Source: Actinoallomurus vinaceus (lineage in GTDB: Bacteria; Actinomycetota; Actinomycetes; Streptosporangiales; Streptosporangiaceae). From it: 64,000 bases of DNA. The notes beneath the pieces were generated by a model. It saw only the letters and a program-made list of their open reading frames with translations, was not told the DNA's origin and searched no databases. Of the stretch, positions 15,686 through 24,172 are shown in pieces. Numbering within the stretch: the stretch's first letter is position 1; the number at the start of each line of letters is the position of its first letter. Location of the stretch: the NCBI RefSeq assembly GCF_039542055.1, contig NZ_BAABHK010000008.1:124001-188000 (forward strand). The letters run 5' to 3'. Position numbers and translations under genes: made by a program.

Positions 15686-15822
15686 GCCTCCGGCGGGGGC
15701 ATCAGGCTCTGGGATGGCCGCGCCGACGGGGCCTGGTTGAGGTGGAGGCCTGGTCATCCCGCCTGACTTCGTCCCAGGGCAGGCCCCGGAGGGTGGCACG
15801 AAGGCATACGGGATGACCAGGC
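15686..15822. repeat. Second copy of the GCCTCCGG / TCATCCCG inverted-repeat element
   Basis: GCCTCCGGCGGGGGC (15686-15700) is followed by arms GCCTGGTCATCCCG (15748-15761) and its exact complement (15809-15822). The order and arm sequence match 13574-13801 (one base different), while the interior is shorter and diverged. Confidence 0.65.
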
Positions 15823-16235
15823 GAGCGGAATAGGTGCGCTCGCCGGCGGAGGCTTCACAACTGCTGGGCGGCGAAACGAAGGGCATCCCACAAGCCGACC
15901 AGCTCCAAGATCCACAGAATCGGCTGGGGAAGAACTTCGCTGCGGAGGAACTGGCTCGTCTCCACGAGATCCTGCAAGAACCGGACGAGCTTCCGAGGCG
16001 TTCCAGGACGTCTATCGGCGGGACGATCATGACTTCTTCGAAGTCGGGCCGCCTACGCGTGCCATTAGTCTCGGGTGACCAGGGGGCACGGCCCGTAGCC
16101 ATGTAAGTCTCCCCTGACGTACGCTCACAATCGCGGTTCAAATCGCGACCCTGATCTTCAGGTACCCATGCTGACTTGGGAGGACTCCATGGCCCGCGGC
16201 AGCAAGCTCCTGCTCTTCACTTTCAGTTCCGTACT
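15823..16235. other. Gene-free stretch between att copies 2 and 3
   Basis: No gene I can support. A frame with LARLHEILQE near 15950 has no complete counterpart. A single CGTGCCATTAG arm-like 11-mer lies at 16058-16068. Confidence 0.4.
16058..16068. repeat. Single arm-like 11-mer
   Basis: One CGTGCCATTAG, identical to those flanking the integrase remnant, lies about 480 bp before att copy 3. It supports a second, older element end. Confidence 0.45.
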
Positions 16236-16514
16236 GTGAGCAAGGACAAGGGACGACACGACGACCCCGACGACTTCGCGGGGATCAGCCGCAGGGGCGC
16301 GGCCTTCCTCGTGACCGTCGTGGCCTTGGGACACCCCTGGCAGACGCTTAAGGAACTGCTCCCGATGGTCCGTCGGCGGGGCCTCCAGGCGCTCAAACTC
16401 CCACTGGTCCCCTTCGTACTGGTGGCCGCAGTGCTGTGGTCGCGCCGGAAAAGCCGAGGCCCCACCTTCGAGGACTACCTGCATGGCTTCGGAGAGGAAA
16501 GAGACCACCCGTAA
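16236..16514 (+). CDS. Small membrane protein, unknown
   Basis: From GTG 16236 (MSKDKGRHDDPDD) it is 92 aa, with a hydrophilic acidic start, one likely membrane helix near LKLPLVPFVLVAAVLW and a basic then acidic tail. No recognised domain and no clear ribosome site; it may be a minor accessory protein of the second inserted segment, or spurious. Confidence 0.4.
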   Translation: MSKDKGRHDDPDDFAGISRRGAAFLVTVVALGHPWQTLKELLPMVRRRGLQALKLPLVPFVLVAAVLWSRRKSRGPTFEDYLHGFGEERDHP

Positions 16515-16549
16515 CCGAGATCGACGAGTACGGCACCGTTCAACGGCGG

Positions 16550-16592
16550 CCCAAGCTGGTAGCGCGGATTCGATTCCCGTCACCCGCTCCAC
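16550..16592 (+). repeat. att copy 3
   Basis: 43 bp matching the tRNA-Gly 3' end with one G-to-A change in the T arm, followed by a strong hairpin (GAAGCCCC...GGGGGCTTC, 16598-16640) related to the tRNA terminator. Confidence 0.8.
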
Positions 16593-16688
16593 GCCGAGAA
16601 GCCCCAGGCCAGGACGCGAATCCCAGGTGCTGGGGGCTTCTCTCGTCGAGAGGGTTCCCGTCTCTTCCCCCGCCCGATCGGTCCACGA

Positions 16689-17315
16689 TCACATATTCTG
16701 CGGCCCGAAGTGAGCCGGCGGTTCGAGCGTAAGTCCGTCCAGTCGCCCGGTCAGCCCTGCTCGTTCCCCCTTCTGCACCTCCGGCGTGACGCCGAGTGCC
16801 GCCAATTCGGCGCGTAGCGCGTCCGGGTGTGGGTGCGTGATCTCGAACGAGCGCAGCGGGACGACCGGCAGCGCGTCCGCCGGATGGGCCGTGTCCCCCC
16901 AGTCGATCAGGAACGGCCGCACGCCCGGAAGCGGCGGGGTGAGTCGCCAGCTCAGGAGCGTGCCGTCCGGCCGCCGTCGTGACATCCCGTATGCATCGTC
17001 CAGATCGACCCCGGCCTCCCGGGCTCGTGCCACCGCCATGTCGATGTCGTCGGTCGCGACCGCCCAGCCGACCAGCGCGGGCGCCGCCAGGTCGTCGACG
17101 CCGAACAGGCGGGGACCGGCGGGTTCCGGCTGGTCGGGATCCGGACCGACGATCTCCAGGTAGCTGCGGCCGCCGAGCCCGAGCAGGAAGTTGCGGGTGC
17201 CAAGGCCGACGTGCGGCCCGCCCTCCACCGGCCGAATCCCGACCCGCTCGGCGACCTGCTCCACCGCCACCGTCAGGTCCGGCGCCGCGTACACGAGGTG
17301 ATCCAAAACGGCCAT
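16689..17315 (-). CDS. VOC superfamily (Glyoxalase_3-like) protein
   Basis: The ATG at 17315 (MAVLDHLVYAAPDLTVAV) gives 208 aa; the frame continues upstream without similarity. The start with DHLVYA, the LGLGGRSYLEIVGPDP block and DDIDMAVARAREAGVDLDDA fit glyoxalase-like proteins that use paired beta-alpha-beta modules and often bind a metal. Substrate unknown. It lies between att copy 3 and the residual copy 4. Confidence 0.85.
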   Translation of the reverse strand: MAVLDHLVYAAPDLTVAVEQVAERVGIRPVEGGPHVGLGTRNFLLGLGGRSYLEIVGPDPDQPEPAGPRLFGVDDLAAPALVGWAVATDDIDMAVARAREAGVDLDDAYGMSRRRPDGTLLSWRLTPPLPGVRPFLIDWGDTAHPADALPVVPLRSFEITHPHPDALRAELAALGVTPEVQKGERAGLTGRLDGLTLEPPAHFGPQNM

Positions 17316-17335
17316 GACGCCGATCCTAGAGCGGC

Positions 17336-17363
17336 CTCCACACGAAGAAGCCCAGGCCAGGGA
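17336..17363 (+). repeat. Residual att copy 4 with terminator start
   Basis: CTCCACACG, the last nine bases of the att repeat, is followed by AAGCCCAGGCCAGGG, as seen after copy 1. It probably marks the outer edge of the oldest integration. Confidence 0.5.
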
Positions 17364-17461
17364 GCCGAGCTTGATCCTCGATCGGTGGAGCTGGGTCCAC
17401 CCCGAAAACGGGGGGTTGACTCCAGTGTGCCTGCCGTGGCGCGTCACTAGCTTCGCCAATC

Positions 17462-18613
17462 ATGAGATTCCTGAAGCGCACAGCCGCCGTCGTCGCCGGA
17501 TCCGCACTCGTGTGCGGAGCGCTGCCCATCACCACAGCCACCGCGGCACCGGGCGTTGCATCATCGGCCCCGCCGCCGTCTCGGTCGACGTTGGTTCAAC
17601 AGGCGGGCAGGGTCGTCGCGGCCGGCGTACCGGGCGTCAGCATCGAGACGCGCGATGAGCGTGGCACCCGGTCCGCCGTGGCCGGTGTAGGGAATCTCCG
17701 CACCAACGAACCGCCGCGGGCCTCTGGTCAGTTCCGCATCGGCAGCGTCACCAAGTCGTTCACGGCGACCCTGGTGCTCCGCCTCGTCGCGGATGGGCGG
17801 ATCGACCTCGATGCCCCGATCGACCGCTACCTGCCTGGGGTGCTGCCGTACTCCGAGCCGATCACCGTCCGTCAGTTGCTGCAGCACCGAAGCGGTCTGT
17901 TCGACTACGGGAGCGTCCTGTGGGCGAACCCGCAGCTCGTGGCCCGGTCGCGATACCGGGACTACGCTCCGGCCGATCTCGTGCGCATCGCCACGCAGAA
18001 GCCGCTGCAGTTCACCCCCGGCAGGGAGTTCGGGTACTCCAATACCGACTACGTCATGCTCGGCATGCTCGTGGAGAAGGTCACCGGCGACAGCTACGCA
18101 CACGAACTGTCCCGGCGCGTGTTGGACCCGGCCGGGTTGCGGCACACCTACATCGCCGGACACGACCCGCGCCTGCGGCAGCCGTCGGCACGCGGGTACG
18201 AGGCCGTACATTCGTCGACCCGGTTGACGGACCTCACCACCTACAACATGTCCGTCGCATGGGCGAGCGGCGACATCGTGTCCACCGCCCACGACCTGAA
18301 CCTCTTCTACTCGGCGTTGTTCGGCGGGCGACTGGTGCCGCGCACCCTGCTGCAACAGATGCAGCAGACCCAACCCGCCTTCCCCGGGTTCGAGTACGGG
18401 CTGGGCCTCGGGCACACCGAGATGTGCGGCCAGCAGGTCTGGGGCCACGTCGGGGGCGTGCCCGGGTACGGCACCTACAGCTTCACCAGCCCTCAGAGTG
18501 CACGCCAGATCACGATCTCGGTCAACCGCAGCCTCACGTTGAGCAAAGCCGCCGGAGACGAGATCAACGCGCTCATCGCCGATGAGTTCTGCGGCGACCC
18601 AGCCCAGCGATGA
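17462..18613 (+). CDS. Secreted serine hydrolase (class C beta-lactamase / DD-peptidase family)
   Basis: The 383-aa protein has a signal peptide (residues 1-29, cleavage after TATAA or nearby). The catalytic set of the Beta-lactamase fold is complete: S95-V-T-K98, Y192-S-N194 and HVGG as the third box near residue 330. These proteins act as D-alanyl-D-alanine carboxypeptidases, esterases or amidohydrolases outside the cell; the substrate cannot be assigned. It is a single gene, followed by a dispersed hairpin repeat that may also end transcription. Confidence 0.92.
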   Translation: MRFLKRTAAVVAGSALVCGALPITTATAAPGVASSAPPPSRSTLVQQAGRVVAAGVPGVSIETRDERGTRSAVAGVGNLRTNEPPRASGQFRIGSVTKSFTATLVLRLVADGRIDLDAPIDRYLPGVLPYSEPITVRQLLQHRSGLFDYGSVLWANPQLVARSRYRDYAPADLVRIATQKPLQFTPGREFGYSNTDYVMLGMLVEKVTGDSYAHELSRRVLDPAGLRHTYIAGHDPRLRQPSARGYEAVHSSTRLTDLTTYNMSVAWASGDIVSTAHDLNLFYSALFGGRLVPRTLLQQMQQTQPAFPGFEYGLGLGHTEMCGQQVWGHVGGVPGYGTYSFTSPQSARQITISVNRSLTLSKAAGDEINALIADEFCGDPAQR

Positions 18614-18633
18614 AGCCGCCCGTCGTTGGCCTA

Positions 18634-18677
18634 TCGCCGAGACCTTGCGTTGTTCTGACTCCTACAAGTCTCGGCGA
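18634..18677 (+). repeat. Dispersed hairpin repeat, copy A
   Basis: Arms TCGCCGAGAC and GTCTCGGCGA (10 bp) surround a 24-nt loop containing CGTTGTTCTGACTCC. The same arms and loop recur at 20217 and 44745. It begins 20 bp after the serine hydrolase stop. Confidence 0.75.
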
Positions 18678-18739
18678 AAGGACGTCGCCGACCGTCGGCG
18701 GCCACGGCCGGCACGCTTCAGCACCCCACGCATGATTCC

Positions 18740-18772
18740 GCCTCCGGCGGGTGCATCAGGCTCGGGGGATGG
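18740..18772. repeat. Short GCCTCCGG repeat, copy 3
   Basis: GCCTCCGGCGGGTGC then ATCAGGCTCGGGGGATGG, nearly identical to 15686-15718 and related to 13574. No partner arm follows here. Confidence 0.55.
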
Positions 18773-18876
18773 CTCACTCAGGCTTGAGTATCTCGCGAAG
18801 GATTGCCGCTTGCCTGTGGTAGATAGTGCAACACGGCGTGGGTAGGCCGCGCTGACGAAGCGGAGGCGAGCCCACG

Positions 18877-19338
18877 ATGACTGAGCGGCCGACCACGACC
18901 GAGATCCCAGCCGACGTGTACGACGTGCCGGCCGACACCACTTCCCCGCCCGTGCGACCCGGCGCGCTCCTGCTCGAGCTCATCCCGGTGCCCGTCACCG
19001 ACATCGACCGGGCCAGGTCCTTCTACGCCGAGCAGCTCGGCTTCCACGTGGACGTCGACGTACGTCCGTCCGAGGGCGTACGGATCGTGCAGCTCACCCC
19101 GCCCGACTCGGCCTGCTCCATCACGTTGACCGAGGGGCTCGACGCTCTCGACATGCCGCCCGGCACGCTGCGCGGTCTTCACCTCGTGGTCGCCGACATC
19201 GAGGCGGCACGCGAGACACTGGTCGAACGCGGCGTGGACGTCGGCCCGGTGGAGGACCTCGGCGGCGTCTATTACGCCTACTTCGCCGACCCCGACGGCA
19301 ACACCTGGACTCTCCAGCACATGCCCTGGCGGCGCTGA
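18877..19338 (+). CDS. VOC family protein
   Basis: The 153-aa protein has a disordered start (1-32) and one glyoxalase/bleomycin-resistance module. ELIPVPVTDIDRARSFYAEQLGF opens the first half (30-52) and HLVVADIEAARETL the second, with DPDGNTWTLQHM carrying the usual C-terminal metal-ligand position. Such proteins are often enzymes or binding proteins of small hydrophobic or electrophilic compounds. No operon partner. Confidence 0.88.
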   Translation: MTERPTTTEIPADVYDVPADTTSPPVRPGALLLELIPVPVTDIDRARSFYAEQLGFHVDVDVRPSEGVRIVQLTPPDSACSITLTEGLDALDMPPGTLRGLHLVVADIEAARETLVERGVDVGPVEDLGGVYYAYFADPDGNTWTLQHMPWRR

Positions 19339-19495
19339 GCGCGGCCCTCAGGACAGCGATCGACGGGAATCACGGCCGGCGCAGCCCCACGGCAAGACCG
19401 CCTTTGACAACATGTGACAGTCGCGTTCACCGGCGACGTGGTTGATCCGACCCGTCCATGCGAACTCTCGCCCGTCCGCGTACAGCTTCCGCAAC

Positions 19496-19610
19496 CGCTC
19501 TTTCACGCTGCAGGCGCTCGACCGCAAAGAGGTCTCCGCCCGCGAGGTCGTCACCGCACACCTCGAACGGATCGAGCAGGTGAACCCGGACGTCAACGCG
19601 ATCGTTCAAC
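19496..19610 (+). pseudogene. Amidase remnant, N-terminal piece
   Basis: Reads LDRKEVSAREVVTAHLERI then NPDVNAIV, the classic N-terminal block of amidase-signature enzymes. It lacks a start, and the frame leaves amidase similarity after NAIV. The catalytic Ser-cisSer-Lys region is missing. Confidence 0.7.
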
Positions 19611-19690
19611 AACGTCGTGGGCTTCCGGCCGTCGCCGGGGCGGGTACCGAACTGAGACCAAAGGCTTCAGCCCGGCCGATGAAGCGAAAT

Positions 19691-19795
19691 GAGCTGGGGC
19701 CGGCGATCGCCGACAGCAGGAGCGCGGTGTCGGCGACCGTGCGGGCCATCGGGCCTTTGACGTTCATCGTCGTCCAGGCCATGGGGGCGGGCAGT
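19691..19795 (-). pseudogene. Amidase remnant, internal piece in opposite orientation
   Basis: On the minus strand, VKGPMARTVADTALLLSAIAG is the internal block that follows the active site in amidases. It faces the other way from the N-terminal piece 80 bp away, so the gene was broken with an inversion, or two copies decayed. Confidence 0.65.
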
Positions 19796-19801
19796 ACGCC
19801 G

Positions 19802-20188
19802 CTACCGGCGTGGTCGACCCCGCCCCATGGACTTGGCCGCGTCGCAGGCCTGCAGCACCTGATCGGCGGTCAGGCGTCGCACGTCCCAGATCAGCTCGGC
19901 CACGTCGATCCCCGCCGGATCCCGCGGCGGCGTGTCTCCCGGCAGCTCGACGCCGATCAGCGCGGCCATGTCGTCGGCACGGACGCCCAGCGCGGTCGCG
20001 AGACCGGCCACCAGGTCGAGGGTCGGCCGCAGGCGCCCGCACCCCACCCTTTGGATCTTGACCGCGGGCAAGTACAGACGCCAGTCGGTCTCACCGGCCC
20101 CGGCAAGCCGGGACAGGTCACCGACGTCCGGATTCCGGTGACCTGACAACCGCGCCAACAGCACACCGAAGCCCGGATATCCAGCCAT
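19802..20188 (-). CDS. XRE-type regulator-like protein
   Basis: The 128-aa protein resembles small actinobacterial XRE proteins: an HTH-like segment at about residues 5-72 (FGVLLARLSGHRNPDVGDLSRLAGA ... TLDLVAGLATALGV), then ADDMAALIGVELPGD and a C-terminal LTADQVLQACDAAKSM. The central part of the HTH is unusual (GETDWRLYLPAVKIQRVG), so it may be drifting. Target unknown; it is probably co-oriented with the kinase gene upstream. Confidence 0.6.
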   Translation of the reverse strand: MAGYPGFGVLLARLSGHRNPDVGDLSRLAGAGETDWRLYLPAVKIQRVGCGRLRPTLDLVAGLATALGVRADDMAALIGVELPGDTPPRDPAGIDVAELIWDVRRLTADQVLQACDAAKSMGRGRPRR

Positions 20189-20216
20189 CCCGCCAGCCCC
20201 CGCCCTCGTCGGCTCA

Positions 20217-20260
20217 TCGCCGAGACTCTTCGTTGTTCTGACCCCTGCGAGCCTCGGCGA
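20217..20260 (+). repeat. Dispersed hairpin repeat, copy B
   Basis: TCGCCGAGAC (20217-20226) faces GCCTCGGCGA (20251-20260) across a 24-nt loop with CGTTGTTCTGACCCC; one pair is G-T. It lies between the kinase stop and the XRE-like gene. Confidence 0.75.
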
Positions 20261-20275
20261 GAGTCGCCAAGGCGG

Positions 20276-21856
20276 TCAGTGGTGGTTCGCGAGGGAGCCG
20301 GCAGTGCCGCGCGCAGCGTCGATCACCCCGAAGTACGCGGCCGCTGAGCCCTTCGGGCTGGTGAGCATCATCTTCACGACGAGGTTGCTCACCCGGAACC
20401 AGACGATGGTCGCGCCGCTGGCGTTCATGTCTTCGCCGGATTCCTCGGTGACGGCCAACTCGTCGCCGACGGGCAACTCGTTTCTCGCCGGGTCGGCACT
20501 GCGAAGCTCGTTCATCTTGGAATGGGCGCGGTCTTCCGCCGAGTGCCACAAGGACCGGGTGTACCGGGTGGTGGACAGGACCTGGAGGTCGAGGTTCGCA
20601 TTGGCCAGACTCCACCATTCGCAGTGGTCGCCGACCGCGTGACGTGGCTGCGGGATCACCTTGTCGAGGACGGCCGGGGTGATCCCGCCGCAGGCCGGAG
20701 CCGCGGAGAATTTCCCTTCGCTGATGATGCGCAACGGGTTCCAGGCCACGTTCACCACGACGCCGGCCACAGCCACGAACGCCACGAGTGCACAGATCAA
20801 AGCGATCCTCGATGCCTTCGCCGAGTTCGGCCTGACCGGGCGCGTGCCCGGGGCGAAGGCGGAGGGGCCCGCGACGTTCGGCGCGATCGCCGCCCGGTAG
20901 GGACCTGGTGGAGGCGGGCCGCCTGAGTACGCGGCCTGTACCGGCACCGGGCTGTGAGGGTTCTCCGATGCCTCGTACGTTGCGGGCTGCTGCCAGGACG
21001 CGGGGTTCAACGTGGTGAGCTCCCCCAGCGCGGGGCCTGCTTCGGTCACCGCTCGCAGGCGCCGCCGTGCGAGCTCGGCGGTCAGCCGTGTGGCCGGATC
21101 CTTGATCAGGAGACCCTTCAGGACCGGCGCGAGAGGTCCGGCCCGAGTCGGCGGCTCAGGTTCCTCGGTGAGGACCATGCCGATCAGGGCGGGGATCTCG
21201 CCGGCAGTGTAGGCGGGCCCGCCCTCGACGGCGAAGTGGAGCACGGCGCCAAGCGACCACAGGTCCGACTCGGGGCCGGCCGGGCGTCCGCGTAGGCGTT
21301 CCGGCGCAATGTACCCGGGCGATCCGATCAGCGCCCCGGTCTGGGTCAGCGCGGTCGCACCCTCCATCGCCGCGATGCCGAAGTCGGTCAGGACGATGCG
21401 ATCGTCATCGCCGACCAGCACGTTTCTCGGCGTGACGTCCCGGTGCAGGATTCCCGCGGCGTGGGCGGTGTCCAGCGCGTCGAGCATCTGCAGGCCGATC
21501 GTCGCGACGCGGTCCGGGGGAAGCGGGCCGTGTTCGCGGACCAGCTGGTCGAGGGACCCGCCACGCACGAGCCGCATGACGATCCATGGCAGGTCGTCCT
21601 CGGTGACCACGTCGTACACACTGATGATCGCCGGGTGATCGAGGTGGGCGGCGGCCCTCGCCTCACGAACGAACCGCTCGAGCAAGCCCGCACGGGTTGC
21701 GTCATCCAGACCGTCGGGGAGCAGGATCTCCTTCACCGCGACGTCCCGCTGGAGGTACTCGTCCCGAGCGTGCCAGACGATCCCCATCCCGCCGCGGCCG
21801 AGCGAGTCCAGCAGTCGGTAACGCCCTGCGATGGTCCGTTCCGCGGAACTTGGCAT
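20276..21856 (-). CDS. Membrane serine/threonine protein kinase
   Basis: The ATG at 21856 (MPSSAERTIAGRYRLL) is preferred to a GTG nine codons upstream, giving 526 aa. The Hanks-type kinase domain (about 10-270) has GRGGMG, VAVKEI, catalytic HRDVTPRN and DFG in LTDFGIAAM. A Pro-rich linker leads to a single membrane helix (RIALICALVAFVAVAGVV) and an extracellular domain of about 145 aa with two Cys (ACGG and HCEWW) that may form a disulfide sensor. The kinase likely couples an external signal to phosphorylation; no PASTA repeats and no substrate neighbour are seen. Confidence 0.93.
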   Translation of the reverse strand: MPSSAERTIAGRYRLLDSLGRGGMGIVWHARDEYLQRDVAVKEILLPDGLDDATRAGLLERFVREARAAAHLDHPAIISVYDVVTEDDLPWIVMRLVRGGSLDQLVREHGPLPPDRVATIGLQMLDALDTAHAAGILHRDVTPRNVLVGDDDRIVLTDFGIAAMEGATALTQTGALIGSPGYIAPERLRGRPAGPESDLWSLGAVLHFAVEGGPAYTAGEIPALIGMVLTEEPEPPTRAGPLAPVLKGLLIKDPATRLTAELARRRLRAVTEAGPALGELTTLNPASWQQPATYEASENPHSPVPVQAAYSGGPPPPGPYRAAIAPNVAGPSAFAPGTRPVRPNSAKASRIALICALVAFVAVAGVVVNVAWNPLRIISEGKFSAAPACGGITPAVLDKVIPQPRHAVGDHCEWWSLANANLDLQVLSTTRYTRSLWHSAEDRAHSKMNELRSADPARNELPVGDELAVTEESGEDMNASGATIVWFRVSNLVVKMMLTSPKGSAAAYFGVIDAARGTAGSLANHH

Positions 21857-21935
21857 GCCGGGAAGATATCGCTCAGGCACCACTCAGCCCGCCGCGGAAG
21901 CCGAAGCCGGTCACCGTGCCGGAGATGGGGCCTGA

Positions 21936-22526
21936 TCAACCTCCGGCAGGCTGATACGTGGCGATGAGCACTCCGGTGCCGGTCGTCGTGGAATCGACGA
22001 GTCGGAACGCCGACAGGTCCGAGCCGGAGTGCGGGAACAGCCGGCGACCGGAGCCGAGCACCAGCGGGTGGACCAGAAGGATGAACGTGTCGACGATGTT
22101 GTGTGGCAGGAGCGATCGGACCAGTTCTCCGCTGCCGAACACCACCAGGTTCTCCGGCAGTTCCTCCTTCAAGCGGCTCACCGCGTCGGCGGCGTCGCCG
22201 TTGAGGAGTGTGGAGTTCTGCCAGGCGAGCGGCTCGGTCAGGGTGGTCGACGCCACGTACTTCTGGACGCGGTCGAGAGCCTCGGTGAACGGGTTCGGTG
22301 CCTGCTTGGGCCAGTAGTCCGCGAAGCGCTCGTACGTCACCCGGCCGGCCAGCAGGGACCACGTGCTCGACATGTGCGCCCCCATCACCTCCTGCATGGC
22401 CGGGTCCTGGCTCCGGATCGCCCAGCCGCCGTGCCGGAAGCCGTCCCGCGGGTCCTCCTCGGGATGGCCCGGCGCCTGCATCACACCATCAAGCGTCAGG
22501 TGCTCGATCACGATGACCTTGCCCAT
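21936..22526 (-). CDS. Dihydrofolate reductase family protein (RibD C-terminal type)
   Basis: The ATG at 22526 has GAAGGAG upstream, giving 196 aa. The start VIVIEHLTLDGVMQAPG, the LLAGRVTYERFADYWP block, and FGSGELVRSLLPHNIVDTFILLVHP with GSGRRLFP are typical of YwjB/YyaP-like reductases that bind NADPH. They are not core folate enzymes, and the substrate is unknown. It is divergent from the small membrane protein at 22708. Confidence 0.9.
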   Translation of the reverse strand: MGKVIVIEHLTLDGVMQAPGHPEEDPRDGFRHGGWAIRSQDPAMQEVMGAHMSSTWSLLAGRVTYERFADYWPKQAPNPFTEALDRVQKYVASTTLTEPLAWQNSTLLNGDAADAVSRLKEELPENLVVFGSGELVRSLLPHNIVDTFILLVHPLVLGSGRRLFPHSGSDLSAFRLVDSTTTGTGVLIATYQPAGG

Positions 22527-22707
22527 GTCGTGTCTCCTTCGTCGTCGTTCGTCGGCCTCATGACCTACACGAACGACAGACCGCCAGATCGACAGAAGCG
22601 AACCGACCAGGGGACGTACGGGCCGATCCCATGGCCGACCCGCCTTCTCCGCCGCCTCGCCACGCCCGGCGCGATCAGGCGTGAAATCGATGTGATCCAC
22701 TGTCGGT

Positions 22708-23175
22708 GTGAGTGGTGCGCTTACGAGTCTGGTCGCGGTGGTCGGGACCCTGCTCGGCTCGGCTCTGACCTATGTCTTCCAGCGTCGAACCGCCGGGCGC
22801 GCCGAGCAGTTCGCGCGAGATGAGCGGCTGCGGCGAGATCGTGTGTCGGCGTACAGCGCCTTCGCCGAGGCGGTGATGGCGTACCGGCACGAAGAGTTGC
22901 AGGTATGGCTGCACCGTCATGGTGAGCTCATCCATCCGCTGCCGGAGCGGTTCGAGGTCGAGCAAGGACGTCTCCGGTCCCTGGCGTTGCGGGCGAGATA
23001 CCGCGTCCAGCTCCTGGCCGACGAACCCCGGCTGATCGAACCTGCCGACCACTCCCTCGACGCGGTGGCCCGGATTCACCAGGCCAATGACGCAACCGAG
23101 CTGATGGAGCACGGCGAGCGTACAGAGCAACGAGTCGAAGACTTTGTACGAGCGGCTGCCGCCGAGGTTCGTTGA
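22708..23175 (+). CDS. Small membrane-anchored helical protein, unknown
   Basis: From GTG 22708 it is 155 aa with a membrane helix at residues 5-24 (TSLVAVVGTLLGSALTYVF) and a long charged helical region after it (RRTAGRAEQFARDERLRRDR...). The plan, one N-terminal helix followed by QRR and a coiled-coil-like tail of about 130 aa, is shared with 26764-27264. No known function; an uncharacterised actinobacterial family. Confidence 0.65.
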   Translation: MSGALTSLVAVVGTLLGSALTYVFQRRTAGRAEQFARDERLRRDRVSAYSAFAEAVMAYRHEELQVWLHRHGELIHPLPERFEVEQGRLRSLALRARYRVQLLADEPRLIEPADHSLDAVARIHQANDATELMEHGERTEQRVEDFVRAAAAEVR

Positions 23176-23296
23176 ACTGGTGGTGGGCTCGCAGCGGACG
23201 CAACGACCTTGATGTCGGCCGTACGGTCCGTCGATCGGAGCGCCGAGTGCGATGTCCCGTCGTCCGTGGCGTAGGGACATCCTCTCGGTTTCGAGG

Positions 23297-23698
23297 TCAG
23301 CGACCGGTGTCGGCGAACCTCTTCGCGAGCTCGCGGTGCCTTTCTGCGGCCAGGGTGGCCTGAGCGCTGCTGATGGTCGCTCCTGGCATACGGCCAAAAC
23401 GCTCGACCTCTTCGGCGAGGCGGAGGTGCTGTCGGTGGGCGTGTTCGCGGCAGGCCAGGCATGTGACGCTCTCTGGCCGTGGAGAGGTCATCGCGTACGG
23501 CACCTTCAGCTTGCACCCGGTGGTAACGACACTGGGCAGGTCGCCGGCGAGGCCGAAGGTGGATGCCATCATGTTGCGGACGGCGGCGTCGGCGTGGATC
23601 ACGTCCAGTTGAACGTGAATGTGCGGATCACTTCCGTCCACCTGTGCTCCTTGGGCCGGATTTCTCGTTAGCTGAGGTAGCTCTCGCGGATTGACCAC
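23297..23698 (-). CDS. Hypothetical protein with CLAC Cys pair
   Basis: The 133-aa protein has blocks that look like real protein: PHIHVQLDVIHADAAVRNMM, TTGCKLKVPYAMTSPRPESV followed by TCLACREHA, and a helical C-terminus. One upstream Cys plus C-x-x-C and His could bind zinc. Start uncertain (the first GTG is used). No family recognised. Confidence 0.55.
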   Translation of the reverse strand: MVNPRELPQLTRNPAQGAQVDGSDPHIHVQLDVIHADAAVRNMMASTFGLAGDLPSVVTTGCKLKVPYAMTSPRPESVTCLACREHAHRQHLRLAEEVERFGRMPGATISSAQATLAAERHRELAKRFADTGR

Positions 23699-23852
23699 GG
23701 GATCGCATCGAGATCACCCGAGGAATTCCACCTGCTCCATCCGCCACACGGCCCTTTGCCGCAGCGTGAAGCCCGAACCCCTCCCTGGGAGATCGATACG
23801 GACCAGATCAAGCACCAATCCAGTATGACCCCTCGAAGCCGCAGAGCCCCCG

Positions 23853-24041
23853 TCATGCACCGAGCAGGGTGTCCTGCAACGCATCCTCGGCGTCATGTAC
23901 CGAGCCCAGCATGCGATAACAGCGCGCGTGCAGGGCCGCCCGATGCGGCTCGACCAGCCGGGCGAACGCGGCCCCATCCCCGTTACGAGCGGCTTCCAGG
24001 TCGTGCCGCTCCTCGGCCGACAGCGCGCTCGTATCGGACAC
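23853..24041 (-). pseudogene. Truncated ECF sigma factor (N-terminal stub)
   Basis: A 62-codon frame with the start of sigma region 2 (ARNGDGAAFARLVEPHRAALH then CYRMLGSVHDAEDALQDTLL) stops after LLGA, before the WLYRIATN block. No region 4 follows in any frame, so only the first quarter of a SigJ/ECF-type gene is left. Confidence 0.75.
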
Positions 24042-24172
24042 CCGCCGACGCTAACACGACGCCCACGAACGTTCGCCGGGCTTGATCACGCTCTTTGACC
24101 CCGTCTGCGCCCCGGACCGACCCGTACTCGCCCCGCCGCATGGCCCTTCCATGGACGCGTATCGTTTGGATC

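Noticed and set aside
15566..16141. 191-codon minus-strand frame upstream of the 148-aa gene
   Set aside because: Ser/Arg/Pro-rich composition, runs through the inverted-repeat element and overlaps a better gene.
16126..16150. T-arm-like GCGGTTCAAATCGCG suggesting another tRNA
   Set aside because: No acceptor or anticodon stem can be folded around it.
16158..16592. Minus-strand frame starting VTGIESALPAWA at att copy 3
   Set aside because: Same antisense-tRNA artefact, arising from the att repeat.
17410..17450. TTGACT before the serine hydrolase as a -35 box
   Set aside because: No -10-like hexamer lies at 16-19 bp, so I do not call a promoter.
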